The notes: generated by a model from the sequence alone, not told the origin. A DNA stretch of 64,000 bases from Pedococcus sp. 5OH_020 (GCF_027812955.1 NZ_JAPYZV010000012.1:40088-104087), one strand, 5' to 3'. Shown: positions 26,434-36,124, numbered from the stretch's first letter. Program-made: numbers and translations.

Positions 26434-28953
26434 TCATGGCCTCCGCAGGGCTCGCAGACGGGCCTTGTCCAGCCCGGCGTACGCGGCGATGGCCACGAGG
26501 AGCACGACCCCGTTCAGGATCTGCGCCCATGCGGGCTGGATGCCCAGCAGCGGCACGGCGTTGTTGATGAGGGACAGGAACAGCGCCCCGAGCAGCGCCC
26601 CGACGAACGACCCGCGTCCGCCCGTCATCACGGCACCGCCGAGGAACACTGCGGCGAACGTGGGCAGCGCGTAGGTGGAACCCACACCGTTTGAGCCCGC
26701 ACCCGCCTGGCTCGCGAGGACGACCCCGCCCACCACGGCACCCAGGACCGAGACGAACAAGGCGCCGGTCCGGATCCGGTTGACACGCCACCCAACTCGC
26801 AGGGCCGAGTCCGAACGGAGCCCCGTGGCTCGCAGGGCGAGGCCGCGCCGGCTCTTGTACAGCCACCACTCGAGGACCACAGCCAGCACGGTGACCAGGA
26901 TGAACGTGGTCGGAATGAACGCGATGCCCTGGGCGAACATGGTGTTCAGTTGAGGCGCGATGATTCCGCCGTACTCCGGCCGCAGCCAGATCGCGACACC
27001 CTGGACGACGCCCAGGGAGGCCACGGTGGCGACGATGGGCGTGACCTTCAGGGTTTCAATCAGTACGGAGTTGAAGGCCCCGACGGCCACGACCGCTGCC
27101 GCCAACGCGACGAAGGACTTCAGGAGGGAGCTGGGCGACATGTCCGGAAGGGTGAAGGACAGGATGACGACCGTCAGGCTCATGACGGACCCGATGGATA
27201 TGTCAAAGAGTCCTGAGATGAGGTTGTACTGCTGCGCCAGGGCAACGAAGGCCAGTGGCAGCGTGAGGATCAGCCAGCTGCTGAGGTTGAACGTGCTCCA
27301 GAAGACGGGGGTCCGGCTTCCTGTGTAGAGAGCCAGCGCTGCGATGAGGATGAGCAGGACGATGATGGGCGTGTGCACGGCCAATCGGTCGAACCATCGC
27401 AGGCCGGCATTCTCGCGGAGGGAGACCTGCGTTTCGGACACGTCGGTCGCGGCCACGAAGCTGCGGACGATCTGGCCTTCCGACTCGGGCTTGACGATCT
27501 CTTCGACGACGACCCCGCGTGACATGACGTACACGCGGTCGCACAGACCGGCCAACTCGGAGGAGTCCGAGGAGTTGACCAGGACTCCGACCCCGGCCTG
27601 CGCCGCACTTGTCAGGGTCGCGTAGATGTCCAGGCGAGCTCGTGCGTCGACGCCTTGGGTGGGCTCGTCGACGATGAGCACTTCGGGCGTCCGAAGCCAC
27701 GGCCGGGCCAGGACGACCTTCTGCTGGTTACCGCCGGACAGGCCCTCGACAGGCATGTACGGGGAGGCTGCGACGATGTTCAGCCGTTTGCTTGCCCCTC
27801 GGTAGGCGGGCAGCAGCCGTTTGGTCAGGGAGGTTCCGTATGGCCCTGATTCTTCGCCGAGCTGGCTCGTGGCGTTGTCCAGGACCGATGCGCCGGGGAA
27901 GATGGACTCCTTGACGCGGTCGCCGCTCTGGAAGCTGATTCCGGACTTCAACGCGCTGGAGGGGGAGACTCTGGACAGGGTTTTTCCTTCAACCGCGACG
28001 GAGCCCCCGGACAGGTCCATCCCGATGATTCCGCGAAGGAGCTGGCGCTGACCGTTTCCCTCGGCACCGGCGATACCGACGATCTCACCTGAGCCCACGG
28101 TGAGGGAAACTGGGCCGAATCCCTGCCCCTCCAGTCCCTTCAGTTCCAGACGGGTAGCGGGCTCGGTCGGCAGGGTCCTGTCGGGAAACTCCAGCGAGGT
28201 GGGGGCGCCCACCATCAGTTCGACGATCTCTTCCACGGCCCAGTCGGAGTGCGCGTAGGTCCCTTGGATCTGCCCGTCGCGGATCACCGTCAGGCGGTCG
28301 GCGAGCCGGCGCACCTCCGCCAGCCGGTGGCTCACGTAGACGATGGCGGTGCCGTCGTCGCGGGCCTGTCGGATGATCTCCTCCAGCTTCTCCGCCAGCT
28401 TCATGTCAAGTGCGGCCGTGGGCTCGTCAAGCATCAGCACCTTTGGCCGGTGAGCCATGGCACGAGCCACCTCGAGCAGCTGGCGAGCGCCTGGACCCAA
28501 CGCGGCTACGAGGTCCGTCTGGCGGAACGGGAGGTCGAAACGGCCGAGGTAACGGATCAGATCTGGTGGTTTGGCTTCGCCGATTGCGTTGAAGGACAGA
28601 GCGATGTTGTCCGCGACGGTCAGCTCGTTCACCAGGGACGTGTCCTGGTAGGCGGTGATCAGGCCTAGGCGTCGGGAGCGTTGCACGCCACCACGGCCAA
28701 GCTCTTCACCTCCGATGACGATCCGACCTTCGTCGATGTCGTACACGCCGGAGGCGGCTTTGATCATGGTTGACTTCCCCGAGCCGTTTTCTCCGACGAG
28801 GGCGTGTACTTCGCCCTCCATGCAGTCGAAGTTTACGCTGTCTAGCGCGCGCACGCCTGGGAAGGACTTGGTTACTCCGATGACCTCGAGCGCGGTGGTG
28901 CTTGAACGCTGTTGGGTCGGTGCGGTGTCCTCGAGAACGGCCGTGGTGTCCAT
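26434..28953 (-). CDS. Sugar-type ABC transporter, ATPase-permease fusion (paralog)
   Basis: 839 residues from ATG at 28953 (MDTTAVLEDTAPTQQ); upstream codons are rejected because they lack the family pattern. Same architecture as 799-3300: ATPase lobe 1 with GENGSGKST and LDEPTAALD, lobe 2 with degenerate GAEGNGQRQLL but normal LSGGNQQK and VDEPTQGVD, then a permease from about residue 525 with GLFDISIGSVMSL. The RASMQRPELL of the first copy is RPWLRTPEVL here. It works with the binding protein at 29042 and the permease at 30412. Confidence 0.93.
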   Translation of the reverse strand: MDTTAVLEDTAPTQQRSSTTALEVIGVTKSFPGVRALDSVNFDCMEGEVHALVGENGSGKSTMIKAASGVYDIDEGRIVIGGEELGRGGVQRSRRLGLITAYQDTSLVNELTVADNIALSFNAIGEAKPPDLIRYLGRFDLPFRQTDLVAALGPGARQLLEVARAMAHRPKVLMLDEPTAALDMKLAEKLEEIIRQARDDGTAIVYVSHRLAEVRRLADRLTVIRDGQIQGTYAHSDWAVEEIVELMVGAPTSLEFPDRTLPTEPATRLELKGLEGQGFGPVSLTVGSGEIVGIAGAEGNGQRQLLRGIIGMDLSGGSVAVEGKTLSRVSPSSALKSGISFQSGDRVKESIFPGASVLDNATSQLGEESGPYGTSLTKRLLPAYRGASKRLNIVAASPYMPVEGLSGGNQQKVVLARPWLRTPEVLIVDEPTQGVDARARLDIYATLTSAAQAGVGVLVNSSDSSELAGLCDRVYVMSRGVVVEEIVKPESEGQIVRSFVAATDVSETQVSLRENAGLRWFDRLAVHTPIIVLLILIAALALYTGSRTPVFWSTFNLSSWLILTLPLAFVALAQQYNLISGLFDISIGSVMSLTVVILSFTLPDMSPSSLLKSFVALAAAVVAVGAFNSVLIETLKVTPIVATVASLGVVQGVAIWLRPEYGGIIAPQLNTMFAQGIAFIPTTFILVTVLAVVLEWWLYKSRRGLALRATGLRSDSALRVGWRVNRIRTGALFVSVLGAVVGGVVLASQAGAGSNGVGSTYALPTFAAVFLGGAVMTGGRGSFVGALLGALFLSLINNAVPLLGIQPAWAQILNGVVLLVAIAAYAGLDKARLRALRRP

Positions 28954-29041
28954 GCTGCTGCTTCCTAGGTGCTGTCCGGGGTCTCCCGAGCCGAGTCGCC
29001 TGCCTGACCCGGCTGGGGAACCGCCGATCGGATGAGTGGGG

Positions 29042-30319
29042 TCAGCCCTGAGCGGAGAGGATCCACTGCTCCTGGGTGGGCGTGAAGTAGGTCGGGATGG
29101 GCGCGTTCGCCGGCATGGCCGGGTCGTAGTTGGCAAGCAGGTCTTCGAGGGAAGCGGCACCGGTCGGCATCTTGAAGGGCTCGACCTTCTTGCCGGTCTT
29201 GAGCGCGATGCCGTAGTCGACGCCCACGCGGGGGAACCATGACCGGCCGGTGGAGATGTACGCCCTCACGTCGATGCCCTTCTTCTTGGCATCCTTGACG
29301 GCTGCGAGCAGGGAGTAGTTCTCGGCGTCGGACCCGACAACTGGAGGCTTCTTGCCGGCCTTGACGTACGGGGAGATGAAGTCCTGCAGGGTGTAGTCGT
29401 AGGCGATGAAGTTGGGGTTCTTCCCTGAGGCGTACAGGGCGTTGCCCTGCTGAGCCATGCCCTGTTCGGTCCACTGGGTGAAGCCCTGGATGGCCTTCTT
29501 CCAGCCGGCGGCGTCGAGCTTCTTGGTCAGGCAGGGCTGCCAGACCGCGGCGCTGCCATTGCCCGGGACGCCGGTGTACAGGCCGTAGGTGCCCCCGGTC
29601 GGGAAGTCCTTGATCAGCTTCTCAGCGGTGAGTTCCTGGGGTGTGCACAGGTCCTCGCTTGCCTGGCCGGCGAGCTGCTTGACGACCTGGTCGGGCAGTG
29701 GCGAGCCCACCTGGATGATGGCCACGTTCGCGTTCTTGGCGGCCTGCACGGCGGGAAGGACGGCCGCGCCGTAGACGGTGTTGATGATGATGATGTCAAC
29801 CCGCTGAGCGATCATGCTGTTGATGTTGGCGAGCAGCTTCGGGACGTCCTCGCCGAGGTTGTACACGATCTTGCCAACCTCGGGGGACTGGACGGCCTGC
29901 GCGGTCGTCTCAGCTCGCGAGGTCTGGCGCCACGGGTTGATTCCGTCCCACGCGAGCCCAACCGTGAGCTTGCCGCCGTTACCCGTGTCGCAGGACGTCG
30001 CCTTGAGGCACTCCTGCACCTTGGCCCACTGCTTGTCGGTCAACGGGGTCGCCACCTTGTTCATGGCCGATTGAAGGACCGGGTTGAGGCTGTCGTACTT
30101 CAGGTCCTTGTCGAGGAAGCCGTGTTCGAGGGCGGTCTGGCGCGCTTCGGCCGACGCCTCTGGCACCTTGAAGTTCCCTCCAGCGGTTCCTCCGGAGGCG
30201 GAGCCGGAGGAACCGCCTCCGGTGGTGCTGGCGCATGCGCCGAGCAGGAGCATGGCGGCGCACGCGACGGCGAATCGCCCGGAGTGCCGTCCCAAGCGAC
30301 GTGCGGAGTTGGTTGACAT
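29042..30319 (-). CDS. Sugar-type ABC transporter substrate-binding lipoprotein (paralog)
   Basis: 425 residues with a lipoprotein signal and lipobox Cys29 (LLLGAC), then a Gly/Ser-rich tether. The fold is RbsB-like. It shares with 3385-4686 the unusual cysteines in VQECLKATSCDTG, EDLCTPQ and VWQPCLTKK, plus SRAETT and GFTQWTEQG. The two proteins are therefore one subfamily with probable extracellular disulfides. First-third sequence differences suggest distinct ligands. Position: 92 bp downstream of the permease, 89 bp before the fusion ATPase. Confidence 0.92.
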   Translation of the reverse strand: MSTNSARRLGRHSGRFAVACAAMLLLGACASTTGGGSSGSASGGTAGGNFKVPEASAEARQTALEHGFLDKDLKYDSLNPVLQSAMNKVATPLTDKQWAKVQECLKATSCDTGNGGKLTVGLAWDGINPWRQTSRAETTAQAVQSPEVGKIVYNLGEDVPKLLANINSMIAQRVDIIIINTVYGAAVLPAVQAAKNANVAIIQVGSPLPDQVVKQLAGQASEDLCTPQELTAEKLIKDFPTGGTYGLYTGVPGNGSAAVWQPCLTKKLDAAGWKKAIQGFTQWTEQGMAQQGNALYASGKNPNFIAYDYTLQDFISPYVKAGKKPPVVGSDAENYSLLAAVKDAKKKGIDVRAYISTGRSWFPRVGVDYGIALKTGKKVEPFKMPTGAASLEDLLANYDPAMPANAPIPTYFTPTQEQWILSAQG

Positions 30320-30411
30320 GGGGTTACCTTTCGAGGGCTAGGGCGTGGTGCGCTGGCGCATCAAGCCCGGTGTTTTGTCTGAGTTCGTTCTTGCGGCGGC
30401 CATGCGACCGC

Positions 30412-31455
30412 TCAGGGGGTGGGTCGGCGTGGCCGCAGCTTGTTGAAGCGGGCTGCCCCGTACTGGCTCACGGTGATGGCAGCGACGGCGACTGCGAGGA
30501 CGAGTCCTTGGATGACGACTCGTTGGCCCGCGTCCATTCCCTTGATGGAGAGCACCTGGTCCAGCAGGACCAGGAAGACGCACGAGCCGATGACGCTTGC
30601 GACGCTGGCCGGGCCTCCGGTGAAGAGCACTCCCGCGACGCCGGCCACCGTGATGGCGAGCAGCTGGTAGCTGGCGCCTGACAACACATCGGGGGAACTG
30701 ATGTAGCCGGCGAGCATCACGCCGGCTATGCCGTACAGGACCCCCGCGAGCGTGAAGGCGCTCAGGTGAACGAGCTTGACCCGGATGCCCAGCATTTCCG
30801 CGGCCCGCGGGTTGGAGCCGGCCAGAGCGATGGACTTTCCCGCGCGGGTCTTGTTCAGGACGTAGGCCAGAACGGCTCCGGTGATGACGGCCAGGATGAA
30901 CACGGCGTTGATGCTCCCGACCTGGGCCTGAGCGATGTCCACGAGCGGCTGCGGCGTCCGGGCGCTGGCCGACAGGGCCACCCCGGTCCAGAGCTGGATG
31001 AGGCCGGTGATGGCACCGACGGTTGCCAGGGTCACGATCAAGGCGTTGAGCCGCAGAATGACGATGAGCACGCCGTTGATGAGGCTCAGCACGGCGCACA
31101 CGACGAGTGCCAGGAGCGCCAAGAGCCACACGTTCGTGCCGGAGTCTGCATAGTGCACGACGATGCCCGCCGCGACGGAGACGATGGCAGAGATCGACAG
31201 GTCGATCGCGCCGGTCGTCACGATGAGCACCTGACCGAAGGACGCGAGGGCGAGAACGCCGGCCAGTGCCGTCACCAGGGTGATCGAGTCACCACTGAGG
31301 GCGTGGGGGGCAACGACAGCGGCGCCCAGGATGACCAGGAGCAGTGCGGCCCAGGATGCCCGATAGCGGGCCGGCCAGCGGTATTTCAGGTCGGTCAGGC
31401 GCTGATCGCCGCGCGAGTTCGTAGCGCGATCGGCCGCGATGGGGTCGGCAGTCAT
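30412..31455 (-). CDS. Sugar-type ABC transporter permease (paralog)
   Basis: 347 residues, RbsC-like, with about nine membrane segments. The motif GAIDLSISAIVSVAAG is in the first third, and the conserved loop GSNPRAAEMLGIRV (EAA-like coupling loop) follows the central helices. The soluble N-terminus YRWPARYRASWAA matches the region 1 permease. First gene after the promoter at 31563-31591; the start is about 107 bp from the -10 element. Confidence 0.92.
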   Translation of the reverse strand: MTADPIAADRATNSRGDQRLTDLKYRWPARYRASWAALLLVILGAAVVAPHALSGDSITLVTALAGVLALASFGQVLIVTTGAIDLSISAIVSVAAGIVVHYADSGTNVWLLALLALVVCAVLSLINGVLIVILRLNALIVTLATVGAITGLIQLWTGVALSASARTPQPLVDIAQAQVGSINAVFILAVITGAVLAYVLNKTRAGKSIALAGSNPRAAEMLGIRVKLVHLSAFTLAGVLYGIAGVMLAGYISSPDVLSGASYQLLAITVAGVAGVLFTGGPASVASVIGSCVFLVLLDQVLSIKGMDAGQRVVIQGLVLAVAVAAITVSQYGAARFNKLRPRRPTP

Positions 31456-31562
31456 GGTTCAGGTCCTCCAGCTTCCGTCGGGTTCGACGTTGCGCGGAGG
31501 ACTGGCCGGGGCCGGTGTTTTGTAATGCAAGGTGACCGACCCCCTTGTCGTCCGCTGAGTAA

Positions 31563-31591
31563 AGTATTCCCATACTATGGGACTCCGTCAA
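31563..31591 (-). promoter_or_regulatory. IclR-regulon promoter B (ABC importer operon)
   Basis: Minus strand: TTGACG (31586-31591), 17 bp, AATACT (31563-31568). The spacer holds TCCCATACTATGGGA, a perfect 15-bp palindrome and the best operator of the set. It drives the permease, binding protein, fusion ATPase and possibly the SDR at 25491. The remainder of the 31456-31811 gap shows no gene. Confidence 0.8.
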
Positions 31592-31811
31592 TAGTCCAGC
31601 GGACGCATTTTTCGGTGATCTGGACCCGCTGCTGTTGCCATCGCCCCAGAACCGCAGGGCCGGCTCGGGTGGTGCCCTTTGCGCCGTGGATGCTTCCGAG
31701 GAGGTGGTCGTGTCCGCCGCCGCGGTCTTTGGGGCCCTTTTGGGGGCTGAGACGATGCCGTGAATCACTTGGCCGGACCTCGTGCCATTGCGAGCCCGCC
31801 CAAGCCGAGTG

Positions 31812-32825
31812 CTAGGCGGCGGTGTCCTTGTAGAGCCCGGCGGCGCGGGCTCGTTGCGTGGCCAGCTCGGTCATGAGGCCCAAGGTGGGCGTGGGGACAC
31901 CGACCATGGCGGCGAGGTCAAGGGGGACGCGGAACAGCGCGTCAATCTCCATCGGTCGAGCCGCATGCAGGTCTTGGACAATGCTCTGGAGGTGCACCGA
32001 CCGTGCGAGTCTGGCCAGACCCTGCCCTGGGTCGCCTGGGTCGCAGCCGAGTGCGCGTGCAATCGCTTCACCCTCGCGGCCCATGACGGCGGCGGCGGCG
32101 GCGATGGACGCGTGCTGGAGCGTCTCCTTCATTGGCGAACCGCTCAGGACTCCCAGTGCCCCCCCGATGAGATTCATGGACAGCTTCGCCCAGATGGCGC
32201 TGCGGATGTCGGAGGCGACAGTAACGTCGAGACCGCTGGGGCTGAGCAGTGATGCGAGGTTGTCGAGTCGCTTGTCTGGCAGGCCGTCCGGGCGCCCGAG
32301 CAGGAGGCGGTTGGTGGGGTTCTCAGCCCGAACGACGCCCGGGGCCAGCACTGTGCAGGCGGTGTAAGCGACGGCGCCGACGGCACGCTGCGGACCGATG
32401 CTGTTCCACAGTCCATCTCCCGGATCCAGCCGGGGGAGGCGAGTTCCTTCGAGCGGGCCGCCGTGGCCGTGGAAGTACCACCAGGGGATACCGTTGCCGA
32501 CGAACACGACGAGGCTGTCCTGGTGGAGCAGTGGCGCAAGGCTTTCGGCGATGCCTGGTAGCGCTGGGGCTTTGACCGTGACGAAGACGATGTCCTGGGG
32601 TGGGATGTCGCTGGCGTGATCCGTGGCGAAGGGGTGCGAGACCAGGACCCCGTCGCGGGTTTCGACCCTGAGTCCGTGCTCGCGGATTGCGTGAAGCTGT
32701 GCGCCCCGGACGATGAGGGACACCTCGCTGCCTTGTGCAGCGAGTCGTCCGGCGAGGTGGCCCCCGACGGCTCCCGCCCCGTAGACGCAGATTGTGGGCG
32801 GACGCGTTTCGTCGTTGAGCGTCAC
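31812..32825 (-). CDS. Ketopantoate reductase-like protein (ApbA/PanE family)
   Basis: 337 residues. N-terminal Rossmann motif ICVYGAGAVGGHLAGRLA and VSLIVRG indicate NADPH binding; the C-terminal helical domain has the family's KLSMNLIGGALGVLSG and the AIARALG region, with the catalytic lysine likely in WAKLSMN. True PanE makes pantoate for CoA; members inside catabolic clusters instead reduce or oxidize 2-keto acids or hydroxy acids. Its 4-bp overlap with the aldolase gene (32822) suggests it handles the substrate or product of that aldolase. A pantothenate role is unlikely here. Confidence 0.88.
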   Translation of the reverse strand: MTLNDETRPPTICVYGAGAVGGHLAGRLAAQGSEVSLIVRGAQLHAIREHGLRVETRDGVLVSHPFATDHASDIPPQDIVFVTVKAPALPGIAESLAPLLHQDSLVVFVGNGIPWWYFHGHGGPLEGTRLPRLDPGDGLWNSIGPQRAVGAVAYTACTVLAPGVVRAENPTNRLLLGRPDGLPDKRLDNLASLLSPSGLDVTVASDIRSAIWAKLSMNLIGGALGVLSGSPMKETLQHASIAAAAAVMGREGEAIARALGCDPGDPGQGLARLARSVHLQSIVQDLHAARPMEIDALFRVPLDLAAMVGVPTPTLGLMTELATQRARAAGLYKDTAA

Positions 32826-33616
32826 GAGTCGAACTGCCGCCGTTTCTCGGTGGCGGCGGCCAACAGGAACGAGATGTCGTTGCCGGTGGAGACGTACTGT
32901 GCGCCGAGCTGCAGGTACTTGCGGATGAGGTCGGGTCGCCCGCCGAGCCCGCCGATGCCGACCGCTTTCCCGTGGGTGCGGCAGACGTCCAGGACGTGCA
33001 GGTAGGCCTTGTCGATGCCGGGGTCGTCCATCTGTCCGGCCACGCCCAGTTCGACGCTGAGGTCGTTTGCGCCGACGAGGAGCATGTCCACACCGGGTAC
33101 GGCGGCGATCTCGTCGGCTGCGGCGAGGCCCGTTTGGGACTCGATCATGGCGACCACCATGGAGGCGTCGTCCAGCTCGCGGACCGTTTGCGCAGGAGGC
33201 AGCGGTCGATAGTGAAGCTGGGTGGCTGCTCCCGCTAGGGAGCGTTTACCGAGCGGGGCGTGTTTCGCCGCGTCTACGGCAGCTCTGGCCTCGTCGGCGG
33301 ACTCCACGCCGGGCAGGATCACCCCCATGGCGCCGATGTCCATGACCCGGCCGATGAGGGCCGCGTCGAGTCCGGGCACCCGAACCAGGGGTGTTACTCC
33401 TAGGTGGTTGCACGCCATGCAGATCTGGCTGAGCGCGTCCAGGGGGAAGCCGCTGTGCTCGAGGTCGATGTACACGGAGTCGAAGCCTGCGGTGTATGCG
33501 ATGGAGGCTATGTCGATGGACCGCACCAGTCGCACGGTCATCGAGTAGACCGGTTGCCCCGCGGCCAGCTTCTCCTTGGCGTAGTTGCGCAGCAGGGGCG
33601 CGGTGTCGTTGCTCAT
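32822..33616 (-). CDS. HpcH/HpaI-type class II pyruvate aldolase
   Basis: 264 residues. Motifs of the HpaI/GarL aldolase family are clear: YIDLEHSGFPLD, VRVPGLDAALIGRVMDIGA, GVILPGVESADEARAAV, the substrate-binding arginine in KRSLAG, metal ligands in AMIESQTGL and LVGANDLSVELG. These divalent-metal enzymes split 4-hydroxy-2-oxo acids into pyruvate plus an aldehyde. The next gene in the operon is an aldehyde dehydrogenase (33650), so the released aldehyde would be oxidized in the next step (inference). Confidence 0.9.
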   Translation of the reverse strand: MSNDTAPLLRNYAKEKLAAGQPVYSMTVRLVRSIDIASIAYTAGFDSVYIDLEHSGFPLDALSQICMACNHLGVTPLVRVPGLDAALIGRVMDIGAMGVILPGVESADEARAAVDAAKHAPLGKRSLAGAATQLHYRPLPPAQTVRELDDASMVVAMIESQTGLAAADEIAAVPGVDMLLVGANDLSVELGVAGQMDDPGIDKAYLHVLDVCRTHGKAVGIGGLGGRPDLIRKYLQLGAQYVSTGNDISFLLAAATEKRRQFDS

Positions 33617-33649
33617 AGTGTCCGTTCTTCCTCGGTGACTACGGCGGCG

Positions 33650-35101
33650 TCAGCTGAACGTGGCCGGCAGTGCCTGCGCCTGCTCGTCGAACCCGTACAC
33701 AGACTTGACCTCGAGGTACTCCTCGAACCCGAAGCGGCCCATGGAGCGGCCGACGCCTGACTGCTTGTACCCGCCCATCGGGGAGTAGGAGTCGGTGGCG
33801 GCACCGTTGAAGCTGATGCGTCCGGCGCGAAGGGCATTCACGACGGTGCGTGCCTGGTCGTGGTCTGTGCCGAAAACGTACCCGCCGAGGCCGTACAGGG
33901 AGTCGTTGGCGATGCGGATGGCGTCGTCGGTGTCGCTGTATCCGATGACGGCCAGGACGGGTCCGAACACCTCTTCACTGGCGATGGTCATGTCGGGGGT
34001 GACGTCGGTGAAGACGGTGGGCTTGATGAAGTAGCCGCGGTCCAGACCGTCGGGTTGTTCAGTTCCGCCGGTGACGAGGCGGGCTCCTTCGTCGATGCCG
34101 CTCTGGATGAGGTTGCGGATGGACTTGGCTTGGGCCTCGCTGACAACTGGGCCCATGGTGGTGGTGGCGTCGAGCGGGTCGCCGAGGCGGAACCGGTTTG
34201 CTTCGTCGACGAGGTACTTGGTCACGGCGTCCACCTGGCTGTGGTGGACGAGCATGCGGGTGGGGGCGTGGCAGGACTGCCCGGCGTTGAAGAAGGCGCG
34301 TTGGATGTTCCAGCGCGCTGCGCGCTCGAGGTCGGCGTCCGGGAGGACGACGTTGGCTGACTTGCCGCCGAGCTCCAGGCACAGCCGCTTTACGGTTTCT
34401 GCGGCGGCGGCGCTGACTTGCCGGCCGGCGGTGGTGGACCCGGTGAACGACATCATGTCGACGTCGGCGCTTCGGGACAGGGCGTCGCCGACGTCGCGGC
34501 CGCTGCCGTTGACGAGGTTGAACACTCCTGCCGGGACCTGGGCCTCGTGCATGACCTGGGCAAGGAGGGCGCCGCTGGCGGCGGAGTTCACGCTGGGCTT
34601 GGCGACGACGGTGCATCCGGCGGCGAGGGCGTAGATGGCCTTGATGACGCCGGTCTGGATGGGCCAGTTCCACGGGGAGATGAGCCCGCAGACCCCGATG
34701 GGTTCGCGGCGCACGATGGCTGACCCGATGCGGGACTCGAATGGGTAGTCGCGCAGGACCTGCTGCGCCACCCGCATGTGCTGTGCTGGTCCGGTGACTT
34801 GGGCCCGGTTGCTGACCGGGATGCCGACTTCATGGGCGATGAGCTCGGAGAACTCCTCAAGGTGGGTCTCGTAGGCGCGCACGATGCGGTCGATGAGGGC
34901 GATGCGGTCGTCGACGGAGTAGGTGGAGAACGTGTCGAACGCGCGTCGGGCCGCGGCGACGGCGAGGTCCGCGTCGGCCGCCCCGCCCACGGCGACAGTG
35001 GCGAACGGTTCCTCCCGGGTGGGGTCGACGAGCTCGGTGTGGCGCGGCTGGAGGGGTTCGACCCAGTCGCCATCGATGTACAGGTGCGGGTACTGCTTCA
35101 T
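33650..35101 (-). CDS. Aldehyde dehydrogenase
   Basis: 483 residues from ATG at 35101 (MKQYPHLYIDGDWVEPL); longer upstream reading is antisense noise to the SDR. Catalytic Glu in LELGGKSANVV, nucleophile Cys in NAGQSCHAPTR, FTGSTTAG cofactor motif and PMGGYKQSGVGRSMG C-terminal strand. Belongs to the betaine-aldehyde/NAD-linked semialdehyde group. It is separated from the aldolase by only 33 bp and from the SDR stop by a similar distance, forming a four-gene minus operon from promoter C. Confidence 0.92.
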   Translation of the reverse strand: MKQYPHLYIDGDWVEPLQPRHTELVDPTREEPFATVAVGGAADADLAVAAARRAFDTFSTYSVDDRIALIDRIVRAYETHLEEFSELIAHEVGIPVSNRAQVTGPAQHMRVAQQVLRDYPFESRIGSAIVRREPIGVCGLISPWNWPIQTGVIKAIYALAAGCTVVAKPSVNSAASGALLAQVMHEAQVPAGVFNLVNGSGRDVGDALSRSADVDMMSFTGSTTAGRQVSAAAAETVKRLCLELGGKSANVVLPDADLERAARWNIQRAFFNAGQSCHAPTRMLVHHSQVDAVTKYLVDEANRFRLGDPLDATTTMGPVVSEAQAKSIRNLIQSGIDEGARLVTGGTEQPDGLDRGYFIKPTVFTDVTPDMTIASEEVFGPVLAVIGYSDTDDAIRIANDSLYGLGGYVFGTDHDQARTVVNALRAGRISFNGAATDSYSPMGGYKQSGVGRSMGRFGFEEYLEVKSVYGFDEQAQALPATFS

Positions 35102-35133
35102 GGGTGGCTCTCCTGGGGCTGCCTGTCGTTCGC

Positions 35134-35988
35134 CTACTGGGGTGTCTGTGAGTCGGGTGCTGTCAGCTGCTGTGCGTGTAGCCGCCGTCGCACGCGATCG
35201 TCTGGGCCGGTGATGAACTCCGAGGCCGGCGTAGCCAGGAACAACATGATTCCGACCAGGTCTGTGGGGACCATGCCCCGGGGGATGCACTGCGAAGAGG
35301 CGGCGCGCTCGCGCACCTCTGCCGTCGGGTTGACGGCGCGGTCGACCTCGGTGGCGACGCTGCCGGGTCGCACGCAGTTGACGGCAATCCCGTAGGGGCC
35401 TAGCTCGCGTGCGAGGGAGTTCGTCATCCCGATGACTGCGGACTTGGACGTCACGTAGTGCAGGTAGTTGACGCTGCCGCGGGGGACGGCGTCGGAGGAC
35501 ACATTGATGATGCGGCCGAAACCGGCTGCGCGCATGTGGCGGGCGACAGCTCGGGCGCACAGGTACGTCCCGGTGACGTTGACTCGCAGGACCTGCTCCC
35601 ATTCGGGGAGTGGGATCTCGTCGAAGGGCCCCTTGTTGAGCGTCGCGAAGATCGAGGCGTTGTTGATGAGCACATCAACGCGTCCCCATCGTTCGACGAC
35701 GGCGTCGACCATTGCGGTGACCGAGGGCTCGTCGCCGACGTCGACCTGGAGGGCATGCCCGACGCCACCGGCTCCATGGATCTCTTTGGTCACCGTCTCG
35801 GCCTTGGCTAGGTCCAGGTCGGCCACGACGGCTATGGCTCCGGCAGCCGCGTACTGTCGGGCCAGCTCTCGACCGATTCCTTGGCCTGCGCCGGTGACGA
35901 TGACCACCCGGTCCTGCACGCTGAAGTCGCGGGCTGAAGCCGGAACGCCCGAGTCATGAGGGGTGTGGGTCGAAGGTGGCGTCGTCAT
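35134..35988 (-). CDS. SDR-family oxidoreductase with a C-terminal frameshift
   Basis: Start ATG 35988 with an upstream GAGGAACGAC ribosome site. Classical SDR: VIVTGAGQGIGRELARQY, DLDLAKA, NNASIFA, NVSSDAV, YVTSKSAV. Near the end the reading frame leaves the family pattern after SEFITGP; reading the alternative frame gives ITGQTIACDGGYTHSS with a stop at 35163-35165, the normal SDR ending. One extra base in the GGG run 35204-35206 explains this. As written, translation continues in the wrong frame to 35134. The catalytic core is intact, so activity may survive; a sequencing error is also possible. Confidence 0.85.
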   Translation of the reverse strand: MTTPPSTHTPHDSGVPASARDFSVQDRVVIVTGAGQGIGRELARQYAAAGAIAVVADLDLAKAETVTKEIHGAGGVGHALQVDVGDEPSVTAMVDAVVERWGRVDVLINNASIFATLNKGPFDEIPLPEWEQVLRVNVTGTYLCARAVARHMRAAGFGRIINVSSDAVPRGSVNYLHYVTSKSAVIGMTNSLARELGPYGIAVNCVRPGSVATEVDRAVNPTAEVRERAASSQCIPRGMVPTDLVGIMLFLATPASEFITGPDDRVRRRLHAQQLTAPDSQTPQ

Positions 35989-36095
35989 TGTCGTTCCTCG
36001 AGGCGTCGCACGGTCAGGGGCACGCACACCTCTCCATGGAGGTCGCTTGATGCGTGATGTGGCTGCGGCAGGTGAGCCATCCGCTGCGTCGCTGA

Positions 36096-36124
36096 ACATA
36101 TCCCATTTAATGAGATCTTGTCAA
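36096..36124 (-). promoter_or_regulatory. IclR-regulon promoter C (SDR-ALDH-aldolase operon)
   Basis: Minus strand: TTGACA (36119-36124), 17 bp, ATATGT (36096-36101). Operator TCCCA-N5-TGAGA at 36101-36115 (one mismatch). About 108 bp before the SDR start. Divergent to promoter D, 79 bp away. Confidence 0.75.
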
